Part shown: positions 31,947 through 43,900 of the stretch, piece after piece
Layout of the letters: each line of letters opens with the position of its first letter
Numbering within the stretch: the first letter of the stretch is position 1
DNA from: Aphrocallistes beatrix
Taxonomy: Eukaryota > Porifera > Hexactinellida > Sceptrulophora > Aphrocallistidae
Length of the DNA: 64,000 nt
NCBI GenBank assembly: GCA_963281255.1
Contig: OY725498.1
Span: forward strand, 3,596,001 to 3,660,000
Reading direction: 5' to 3'
Notes under the pieces: generated by a model
Seen by the model: the letters and a program-made list of their open reading frames with translations, nothing else
What the model was told of the DNA's origin: nothing
Database searches by the model: none
Position numbers and translations under genes: made by a program

Positions 31947-34900
31947 CGAGTTTTAATAGTAAGGATGATTGAATACAGTTATTTTGAGTGAATTATTTGA
32001 TTGATAAAAGTTATTTTATCGAATTGCTTGATCATATACATACACACTTTAATTATTGTTAACTGGGATTGGTTGATTATTCAAGTATTATAATCTTTAG
32101 TAATGTGAACTTTGTAGTTTCAAATTGACGTTACATTCAGGATTATTTAGCTTAATATTAAGCAAATTTCTTTTATCATAAACTTTTTTTAAAAAAAAGG
32201 TTAGAAAAAGCATTTATCAATTAAACCTCGTCTGTATTCACGTAATTACACATCTATTATCGTATAATATTCATTATCTTTTCATGTTTTCATATATTGG
32301 AATAGTAGGCTACAATTCTAGCAAAGTGGCTCTGTCTTCTCTAATTCTCTCAGAGGCCCTGGGTCTTAAGGACATGCTGCATAATGCCTTGATACGTAAC
32401 AATAATTGTCATTCGTGGTGGGGTACGACAATTTGATCGCCTCTCCGCAGAAGCCTTCCTCTGACTTGTATCCTTTTCTGTCGTTGAAACCTCCCTGAAT
32501 AGATTACCCATCGTTCTCCAGCTGACTCAATGCCAAAGAAATGCCTGTCTAAGCGTAAATCTTCTTTATTCCTCGAAAATAATTCATTGAGATCAGGTAT
32601 AGAAAAAGGGGACGCTCGAAATGGTCAACATCATTGTTCATACTCTGGTCTACGTCGCTAGGGAGTCTGGATAGGTAATTCTCCTTTCCTTTTACATATT
32701 GAACTTCGTATTTAATCGCCTCTAGCTCCTGGATTCATCTCGAAAACTTGTGTTTCGGGTCTTTCAGCCGAACGAGCCAGCGGAGTGGATTATGATCAGT
32801 AATAAAATGACCTTGCGTGCTGCCGTCTTTGATATTCTGGAAACATCTGATAGCAAACCTTTCCTTCTCTATACTTTCAAACTGTAGGCTTAGACTGATT
32901 GTTTGGTTCACTCGATCTTCTTCCTTTGAATCATATAAAAGGCAACGATGCTTGGTGGAACACTGGCTGGATTAGTATGAAGAACATCCTGGCAAGAAGC
33001 ATGGAACTGCCCCATCCTTTAGCTTCGGACTTGATCGAGGGATTTCTCTGACTGTACCGTCACCCTTTGGCACCTTGTGTGTGTATTCAATATTATTTTC
33101 TCTAAAGTGTTTGATACAAATGCAATATCAATATGCTCTCGATGTAGTCGAATCCATGTTTGCTTATGTTCAGGTAGGGTTTTTGGAATCCGAATACATG
33201 CGATCTCTGGTCTGTAATAGCTTTTGAAACCGGGAGCTGAGCACGTATTTTGCATTCTTAAAAGGTGACAATGACGTAAAGATTCCACGATGAGTCGACA
33301 TTTTCGTCTGAGGTCAGAACTTAGTGGAGCCATAGCCGAAGACTCCAACATGCCAAAAATCAGCTTTCTGTGCCTGGTAAGGATAATCCTTCTAATTTTC
33401 AAGTGAAAACGAAATGTCGGATTTTAGATCCACTTGTGTAAGTATAATACTTCAACAAAATATTTTGCAGAAGTTTTGGATCACCCTGCATATGGTTTCA
33501 CACAAAATATAAATAATTGTACGACACCACAATTGATTGTCATTGTTATTAATACTTCAAAGCAATAATTTATATTGCTAGCTTAATTACAGTCAGGGTC
33601 GCTTATTATGAACCCGCTTACATGAACATTCGTTTATTATGAACTAACCTCCAGATCACAAATTTCATTCCTTAGATAGGATTTGTATTTAATCAAGTTC
33701 GCTTAATATGAAGTATCTCTAGTATGAACAGATTTTTTGGTCCCCTAGTGGTTCACAATAAGCGACCCTGACTGTATACAAGTATTATAGTGCATATAGC
33801 AATAAAAAAGGTTACATACGTGTATATTTAACATCACTTGACGAATTTTAAAAAATATGCAGCTAGAAACTAGCTTCCTTCCTTTGCACAGCAATGTGGC
33901 AACATGCCGCGGGAATCAGTATCCACAAACAGATGGTCACACTAGACAGGGCTGAGTTGTTGGATAAATTTTATCATGAAATCAGGTTAGGAAAAATGCA
34001 TGTGCCTTCAGCAAAGACATGGTTTGTTGAGATTAAGATAATACCGCTATCACATACATTTATACTATGTTTTGTCTAAAAACTGTTCTAAAATCTACTT
34101 CAAGTAGTATCACACTTATATAAGGATGTAAGTAACTGGAGCTTCGTATATGACATATAGATTTTGATGTTTGGGCGGAGGAACTTTATAGCGTATTGCC
34201 CCCCCCCCCCCCCCCTATTCTACACCTATGTTCATAATGAATAATTCGAAACTGAAATCTGATTAGTTGTATCTCTTTCCGGTTCATGAATAAACAAATT
34301 TTTTAAAATTAATAACTACATAATGGATATCCTTACTATTAAAACTCGATTAATGTATATATGTATATACAGGTGACTCCGCTTAATCACTTTGGTCCCG
34401 GATATTTTGACTCATTCAAAATATCCGGGACCAAAGTGAACGATGACTCATCACTATGTTATGACGTCATCATTATGCATCAAAAATTAAAATTTAACAA
34501 ATTTAATGATTTTTCGAGTGATATCGATTTTAACAGTAAGACAGACATATTTCTAGATATTATCTCCCTTGTAATTAATCAATGTGAGCCTAGGTGCCCA
34601 AATGGTGCCTCTGATGGACACAAAGTGTCCGCCAGCCGCACAGCGGAAGCAAGCGAAGCGCGCTTGTAATGTTATAAATATAATTTATTCTACCTGAAAA
34701 TTAGATGATTTTCTTGGTACCACCACCGAATTAGGTTGCATATTACTTTTACCATAAAGTTTATAAATACGACCTATTTCACAAGACATAAAATCCACAT
34801 CTGATTTAGGTTGAAATCCAAACCCTTTCATTGGTTCACTTGATTGATTCAAAGTAAGAAATTGAATAAAAGGTTCATCAGGAAATATTTCATAAAAACG

Positions 34901-37900
34901 AATAGTCGTATCACCTTTACCGAGAACGGTCAAAACATGTGTATCTTCATCATAGAAAGGATAGAGAACAGCACTACTGGTGTCTAATGCCATCGTAGTA
35001 GGTTTATCATTAACCCAAACTGAAACCTAAAATAAGAATATAATAAAATATTGACAATCTTTTAGAAACAGAATAAAATCTGCAAATCATAGCTCAGTTC
35101 AAAATTAGTGATGGAGCACCATCTATTGTAGCAAGGACGTCCCATAATATTTAGTCTTTAACTTGAGTATATATTTAGATACAGGGTGTTCTCTCAATTG
35201 TCTACATAGGTAAGTTCTCTTAGGTGGATCGGAAAACAATGGACAATTGGCTAAGTTGGTTAAAGTTGAGGGATCAAGGTGGACTACTAAACAGAATATA
35301 GGCAATTAGCGATGATTTACTGAACTAGATACTATAGTATACATCATCATTCTACAAATACTAGTACAATTAAATTAACCAATTTAAGGCTAATATTCGG
35401 AAAATGGGTCGATTTTGAAATTTTCAAAAAAACTTGTTTTGGGCAAGGTAACTTTCTTAATCTCAACCTAAAACTCCCAAAAGCCCCAAATGGGGCTTTT
35501 GGGTGCAAAATTGTCATACGGAACAACAACTTGCAAATGGATCTTTTTGCAAATTTCCCCCCGAATCCTTTTCAGCAGCATAACTCAGTGAGTTTTCATG
35601 CTATCCTGATTTTCTTGACAGTAATCGACCCAGAATGGTCTCGGATTCGGAATCGAGATACGAGATAGTTTTTCCGAGTTATGGTGTTTTAAAGTTCAAA
35701 CATCACGAAAATTGGATAGACCTTTAACTTTACAACACCATAACTCGGAAAACCGTATATCGATTCTGAGCATCTTAAGTGAACGCTGGGACCATTCTGC
35801 ATCAATTCCAGTATAGAAAATCATATGAAAACTCGCTGCCACAAAGGATTAGGGGTAGGGAATTTTGCGAAAAGATCCATTTGATCAGTGGTCAGGATTA
35901 ACCTGAAACATGATCGTTGGTTTTATACGCAAACAGTACGTTTAACAAAATATCAAGAAATTATCCAATTTCTTAGTGAAGTCAGAAGAAAATTCCAGAA
36001 TCAAGAAAAACTAATTTTTAATTGAAATTCTAAACTCACTAAAACACTTCCGACCAATATAGATTTGTCACATTTTATGTACGATTGGTCCAAAATTAAT
36101 CATGTCAGTCGTTTAAAATGTATAGAATTCAAAAAACGCTGTACCAATTTGATTTGAATGCATTCTAGGTCTCAAAATGGGACTGGAACTAACATCTGAA
36201 GTCAAACCGGAACTATGAGATAGCATTCGGGGATATTTTGGGAACCTGAATTTTAGTGATTAAATATGTTGTTTTGAAGCATTTTTCACTATATTGAAAA
36301 TTCCAGACACTCTCCATAATATTCGCATGAGTTATGCGAAAATCCATTACATAGCCTACGCCAACAGAGAGGGGCCTAAATATAAAATCAATAAAGTCAG
36401 GGCCACCGAGGAAATTAAAAAGACCCGGGGCAGCACGTATCGATGGGCCCATCAAATGTATATATAATTTGAATACTAAAGTAATATTGAATGTTTACAA
36501 CAGAATGCTACGTAGTATATAAATATAGATCACATTATTAAAGTATCTCAATAACACTGAATTTTTGGTTAAAAAATGTAATATCCCGGGATCTCAGGAT
36601 GGTTGGAACTATGCTTGACTTCTTGAGGGTTTCGCCTGATAATTTCGCGCGGATCGAAAATCCGCGAAAGGTGAGACCAAAGGAGACCGGGATTAAAAGC
36701 TAAAATGTTATGAAAACTGTGAACAGTTGACAGACTTTCTATTGAAATGTTAAAGCTCGAAAACTATTGCAATTATTGCCAAAAACAATGGATACGTTAA
36801 ATATCTCTCGAGGAACTTTCTACAAATAACGGTAAGGAGAGTTATCACTTTAATCTCAAATCTATAAGAAGAACTTGCCAACCAAGGATATGGACTTCTA
36901 TGGAAACTCTCAGTGACATTATCCAGATACAGATAATAATATAGGACGATTATGCGTAGACAAAGAAATCAGTAGGCCACAAAAAACGATATATTAATCA
37001 TAGTGAACGTAGAAGTATTTGTAAACAGAAGTTGTCTTGTGGTGAGTATAATATATTAATAGTGTTAATGTAGGCTGGGATACCATTTCTCGCTGTTTAC
37101 ATAATCTTGAATATTCCCCTCCTTTCTGAAAAGAATCACCTTTTTAGACTAAAGTGGCCAAGGAAAAGTATTCATAGTCATTGGGAGCACTCAATATGGA
37201 CGAAAAAGGGCAATGTAAGACTTCAATCTATAATGAAACATACTCAAAAATTAATATCTGGGCTGCTTCCTCCTCAATGGGTGCATTTCCTTTGTGAATA
37301 TTGAATGAACATTAAATGGCACAAGCATCTGTTTCCATCAATCAAGATAAGTGGTTTTTAGTCCAGGATAACGATCCCGAACACACCTCAAAATTGAGCA
37401 TGAATGGTGCATGGAGGATGGATGCAAAAAATGTATCGCACATCATTGAATAGCCGAGTCAGAGCCCTGACCTTAATCCAATCGAAAATTTATTTACATG
37501 GATCAAATAAAACTTTGTAAAGCATTCTCCAAAATCAACTTAAAATAATAAAGATATAGCATAGCCTACTCTAATAACTCTGACTGAAAATTATGGACTA
37601 GGGATGAAGTAGTAGCCGAATGGATTAATACACGATTAGCCTAATATCGTTAACCATGCAGAATAGGCATTAAGAATGTATTACCAGCATATATAAACAT
37701 GGTATAAAAGTACATATATCCGTTGGAAAAAAAAACGAGTTTTGAGTTATGAATTGATTTTAAGAATGTGGCCAAAACAGTAAATTGTCGCATAACTCTA
37801 TGGTCTGTGAATTTGGAAGTTTAAATTGTATTATTACCTAATAGGAAGTAGCCAATTGCCTATCAAATACGATCAAACTTGAAGACCTAGTTCTTACAGT

Positions 37901-40900
37901 TTGCAGGATATGGCTCAAACTGATCAAAATACTTTACCATAGTAACGTAGGGATGTAACAACAAAAATTCTAAATTTTTCAAATCAACTCGTACTAATCT
38001 TAGTTCTACACAAAAATTATACCTTAATAACATTTAGAAGTAGGCTTAAAACAGCTTAGAAAATTTCCAAAATCGTGCTTAAAAACCTGTTGCGCAATGA
38101 TATGATGACTAATCGAAATTTTGACAACGATATTTCCCTCCGGACATTCCCCCCCGTTGAGTGTTTATATATTAAGCTGTCTTTAATATATAATGTAATA
38201 ATTATTTGGTTAACTTATTTGAAATTTCATAATAATAGAACGAGTACCATACAATTTAGGCTAAAAGGAATAGAATATAAAAATTTTAGAAAGATAAATT
38301 ATGGGCTATTCTTCAATAGCTTGTATTCTTTTATTAGATTCACGGTAACGTACACTGCCTGGCCAAAAGTATTGAAACATCTACACGTATCTACGGACGC
38401 CAATCAATTAACTAACCACCAAGGTTAATGAAATCTAACATCAATTTCGAAATTTACACACTCGAATACATCAATCTAGAAGCTTCCTATAGATAATCGT
38501 TTCCAAAGCGTAATTACTAGCACCTGTATAACCTTGTGCCACTTGCCACTTGTTATGACCATTATATGGGAACAAGTGGATCAAGGTGACACAAGCGATA
38601 TTAATTACCCTTTAGGCATAAAGATGAATAAAAATCTTCTCAATTGAGTTACTCGAGTGTGTAGATTTCGAATTTGATGTCAGATTTTCAGCAGCTGTCG
38701 TAATTTTAATGAATTGGCCTGCATGGATAGACCCATTTTAGTAATATTTATGATGCAAAGCAATGTGATGTTCCAATACTTTTGGCCAGGCAGTGTATTT
38801 TCTGAGGAGGAGATGCTTCGCCAGCTATTGGGTCAAGTTGTTCTGCCATCTGGGCTACAACCATATCGAATGCATTTATTACGTCATTCAAAGGACCAAA
38901 TTAATGCTGCTAGCATCTTCACGTTGTTTGAGAAAGTTTCATCAGCCATATATTGGTGTTGCAATCCTCCTAACTGGATTTTTCGATAAATATTCTGAGA
39001 AAGGTGAAAAAACATCCAATGGTTACAGTCAGAACCTTACCTTGACTAATATGAAGCTATTTTCGTCCCACCCAACACAACTTCCATGACTCAACGCAGG
39101 CATCATCAAGAACCTCAAGCACCACTACCGCCGGTTTCTTGTTAGGAGGCGATTGTTTGAAGTTGATTCTGAAACGGGGTTCAAACTTTACTTGCTCCAG
39201 GCCCTAGACAGGCTTAAAATGTCCGGAGATAATGTCACCCCTACAATCATCAAGCACTGCTATCAGCACGTTAGGTTCAAGGATTTGCCTACCCTGAAGA
39301 TACCCCAGCACCCGACACATCAATTTGGAACAGTGCTGATGACAAATATTGAGGTCTATCTATCACTTTTACTCGAAGAGTATCGACTTTGTGTTCACAA
39401 TACAGGGTGTAACAAAAGTGTTGTCACCTTTCATCCCAGCACAAATTTAATTGGTGAACAAAAATTTGATAATGGAAAGGAAAAGTGTATTTCGTAAATG
39501 GTGTGATGTCACAAAATATAGTAATGCGTGATAGCTAACGACAGGCTAAGAGTTTGTATTTGATTACTATTGGTTCGATATCAATCAAGCATAATGATGA
39601 ATAATCTAGGGTAACAACACTTTTGTTACGCCCTGTAGTGTTGGGCCATATTAAAATTGAATAAATCTGAGGTTCATTAAAGTATATAATACATATCTAG
39701 AGCTACTTCGGATTTAACGACATATCAAATATGACGACCTTTTTATCTCGCCCAAACAAGTGTCGTTAGATCCGAATTTCACTGTATACTAGTCCAGTCA
39801 ATATGTGGTATAAGTTGGAAGAATTTGCAAAAGAAATTATTCGAAAATTTAAATGAGAGAAGTTGCCTAACTGACATAGTAAAAATCCAAAAAATCCTTT
39901 GGTAGAACATTCTACATAAAAGAACTCAAATTACTAGTCATCTTCAGGGATTAGTTCAGGACTGATGAATTCATGCAGCTTTGTCCTTTACAAACTCCGC
40001 ACTCAGGTGAATAATCAAGACTGTCTTCCACCAGCTGCAGCTCTGAGTTCTGCAGTCAGATTTGCAGTTGCACCTGATTATATCCAGGAGGGATTCATGA
40101 GCTGGTGGCAGTTCAGTTATTAATGGGAGCAAATTCCAATCAGTTAGATTCCAGCCCCAGTCCACAGGCATTAGCTTTTACTAGAAATTATCCACTGGAT
40201 CATCGTTTCTACATCCGGAAAAACCTTCTCCTACATCAGTAGCAGCCGAATACCACAATCTCAGGGTTTATTATAAAGTTCAAGAGTAGAAGGGGAACCA
40301 GTAGCTGCGGCCTGTGGCTGAAATCTAACTAATGGGAAGTTGATTCGATTAATAACTGAACTGCCACCAGCTCATGAATCCCTCCTAGATATAATCAGGT
40401 GCAACTGCAAATCTGACTGCAGAGTACTTGAGCTTGGACAAACTTGTCCCATATGCCGCTCAGTCATAGATTGTTTTAGTTATTCATAGATTATTTATAT
40501 CTTACATTCCCTAAATTAAAGCAATATAATGGTATTTCAATTCTCTTACAATTATGTAACCATTGAAATATATATTAAGAGGTATAAGTACAACTTCTAG
40601 CCTTTGCAATAACAACTAAAGACAGTGTGCCATTTAAATAACTTCTAAACTAATGGTCATACAAAATTAGTTTTGACATAATGATGACACAGGAAAATAC
40701 AAAAGCCAGTTTCGCATCATTTATTTTTTGGACCATGGATGGAATAGTATTTATTGGGCGATTTCACAACCAGTGGCGGCACAGGCACATACATAGCCAA
40801 CTGAATTTTAAGGTGCGGCCAGGGTGGGATAAGGGTGCAGGGATGGTGTGGCAAGGGTTCGCACAAAATTATGGGGTTGAGACCTTGGCCGCACCCTCGC

Positions 40901-43900
40901 TACGCCTCTGGGTACAAATCCCAGAATAATTTGATGTTCTCTCCCCGCGGTGGGACACACTCAAATTCCCACATAACATAATATTCTAACAGACTTCTAA
41001 AATGTTTACTTGTCCATAGTGAGACTTTATACGCCTACATCCGCTGAGTTTTAAATTACTGTATTCGTCCGATCTCTAATCACGACTATTAATAAAATCA
41101 GATTTTTAAAATAATGAAAAAAATAATGAATCGAACTTTTAGATTAGTATAAAATAAAAAAGCTAAAATACAAGTTTTCAAAATAATACAACCTCACGCT
41201 GCTGATCTTTGCTAAATCCAGTTGTTATTATCGTATTGAATGAACCTGAAAAACAAATACGAGAAGCTTTAGTACCCTGGTGTCCAGCGGCCTCCCAAAT
41301 TATATTTTCTTCTTTATAATCCCAGCATCTGATAAATTTATCTTTGCATGTTGTAGCAATAAGACTCCCTTGAAAATTCCAAGCAAAAGAAAATATAATA
41401 TTTGGATGTTGGAATTTGGTAAGTAGCTCTCCCTTATCTATTCGCCATATATAAAGATACATATTATGACATATCCCTCCAATGATGTCTTCAGCTGTGG
41501 GATGCCACATTATACTGGTTATCTAGAAAAGTATCAATAATCAGAGGCGGATCCAGGGTTTTGACCGACTACGGAGTGAGGGTCTATAATACTCTATAAT
41601 ATATACTATGTGGTCGCTCTTCCTAATAAACCATAGTCCATAATAAACATGTGACATGCACAAATAATTCACTACTCCAAATAATATTTTACTAAAATGA
41701 AGACAGTATACTCCAAAATTATGTTAATTTAAGGCTGTAAATAAATAAAATGTTTATCAACCCCGCCCGTTCTAATATAGGTATATCTTCCAAAACTAGC
41801 TAATAATTTGGCATTATTAATTTGAGGGAGTTCAAAGCTTATATTTCTACAAATTTTGTTTTTCATTTAATATTTTGATAACGTATGTGAACCAAATGAA
41901 TAGTAATAAAACAACCTGAATTTGGTAAAAGCGCACCCCCGTCCCCAATTTCTGGATAAATTGGATGATAAACAAGATATTTATCTATGAAAGATACAAT
42001 ATATGAATTAACAAGCGCGCTTCGCGGCTTGCACCTGGAGATATGTAAAACCCGGATGATTGCTCTCTAATAATTTTAATAAAAATTTATATGGTGAATC
42101 ATGAATTCAGAAATGGAGAATAAAAATTAGGTCCATGATAAAATGAATATGAAATCATCTACACACCAAAAAACCCATGTCAACAGTTTAAAGCGACTTG
42201 CTAGCATATTTTTGATATCTGTTTACTTTATGTATCTATTGTAAACAAGAGTAACAGATAATTTATCATATACAGTCGACTCCGCTTAATAAGGCTACAT
42301 CGATCAGAGGACATTTTGCCCCGATTAAACGGAGAACCCTATTAACCGAAAATATTTTGTATTAGCTTCTATGCGTGAGAATTATTCAGGTCCTGCCAAA
42401 AGTGGCCCGATTAAGCATTTGACAAAATTAAACAGTGACGGTATTAAGCGGAATCGACTGTAGACTCGAAATATGATACTTGAAATCTACATATACACCT
42501 GAAAACCCCATGTCAACAGTCGAAAGCTAGTTTCTAGCATATTTTTGAGATTTGTTCACGTTATGTATCTACTATAAACTAAAATATATCAATCATTTCG
42601 TATAGATTCGAAAATATGATATTCATATCTACACAACTAAAAACCTCATGTCAACCGTTGGCAGCTACTCTCTATCCTATTTCTGGAATTTGCGAAAATT
42701 TCGCTTAGATCTTCCGTAGACTCATCATTGGACACCTACCTGCCAATTTTCACATCTCTACGACCTGCCAATTCTTCAATCAATTCGGACAAACAAACAA
42801 ACAAACAAAAACCCTACGTTTTAATATATAAGATGTGCCCATAGCAACCTCTACATAAGGCACTGCCGGGTTCAAATGGACTTGGACCTCACAACTTCAA
42901 CCAAAGCTTTTTTTCCTAGGTACAAGGTCTATTGTACCTAGGAAAAAAAGCGTATTACCAACATACTATAGATGCTTTATTAAGGTACCCGAATCCGTCA
43001 TCAAAATATGTATTTTCATTATCAAATTGCACAACGAGCCCTTTTTGGATAAAATTTAAACAATTTAATCACCTGTTTATACAATTATAATTCATCACTT
43101 ATGTCTAATTATCACAGAAAATCTTACTTTGGACCAGTTGTTTAGAAATATGTGGAAATTTTCATCTCGGAATGTCCACACATTCATTCCTGCAATACAC
43201 TAAGGAAATGTAACTTGATGATTGGACTAATCCCAAAAATTGCAAATGCTAGACACCAATAAAATATACCATTAGGAAGGCAATAGGCAACTTCCTATTC
43301 ACCAATTATACACTTTATCTCTCTAAATATAACAGTTATACAATAATGGAGCAATTTATAATTTCGGACGTACATGGTAAATTGGCCAATAAATGCAAAA
43401 CTATTATATTTAGAGAAATAAAGTGTGTTATTATTGAATAAGAAGTCGCCTATTGCCTACCTCATGGCATCTTTTATTGGTGTTTAGCATTTGCAATTTT
43501 TGGGATATACACTCGAACCTCTCTTATCCGGACCTCCGATATCCGGGCACCTCTCTCAACCGGGCAGCCCTTTCGACATTTAGTCAATATGCATTGTCCT
43601 ATTTTCAAGTCAATTATTAACCACAATTCCAGCAATCATTATCATGTAATATTATTTAATGAACTTTGATAATGAATTTGGAAGATAATTGCGACATCTA
43701 ATATATTCAGGGATAAATACTGCTTAAAATGTATTAATCAATCGCAATGGAATAGTTTCTTTTCCTTTATAGAATATCTATTTTACAATCACCTCTCTTA
43801 TTCGGAACTCAAATTTTGATAACCTCTAAGTTCCGGGCACCAGATATTGTTTAAACTCACCCATTATACAAATTGACAGTTTTAACACTATAAACTGCTA

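Larger units (their letters stand above)
29445..31965 (-). mobile_element. Helitron-like subfamily B with verified empty site
   Basis: On the minus strand it starts TCCTTACTATTAAAACTCG (31965) and ends GCGAAGCGCGCTTG (29445). The host text CATATAAA|TGATTGAATA is uninterrupted at 18721-18738, so insertion occurred between A and T with no duplication. It carries TGACGTCA at 29613 and 29785, and TGAGTCA near 29640. It is itself split in its AT tract by a second Helitron-like element (29946-30511) and a Tc1 element (30516-31857). Confidence 0.9.

Noticed and set aside
31806-31991. ORF of Tyr-Ile repeats
   Set aside because: Translation of the (TA)n microsatellite.
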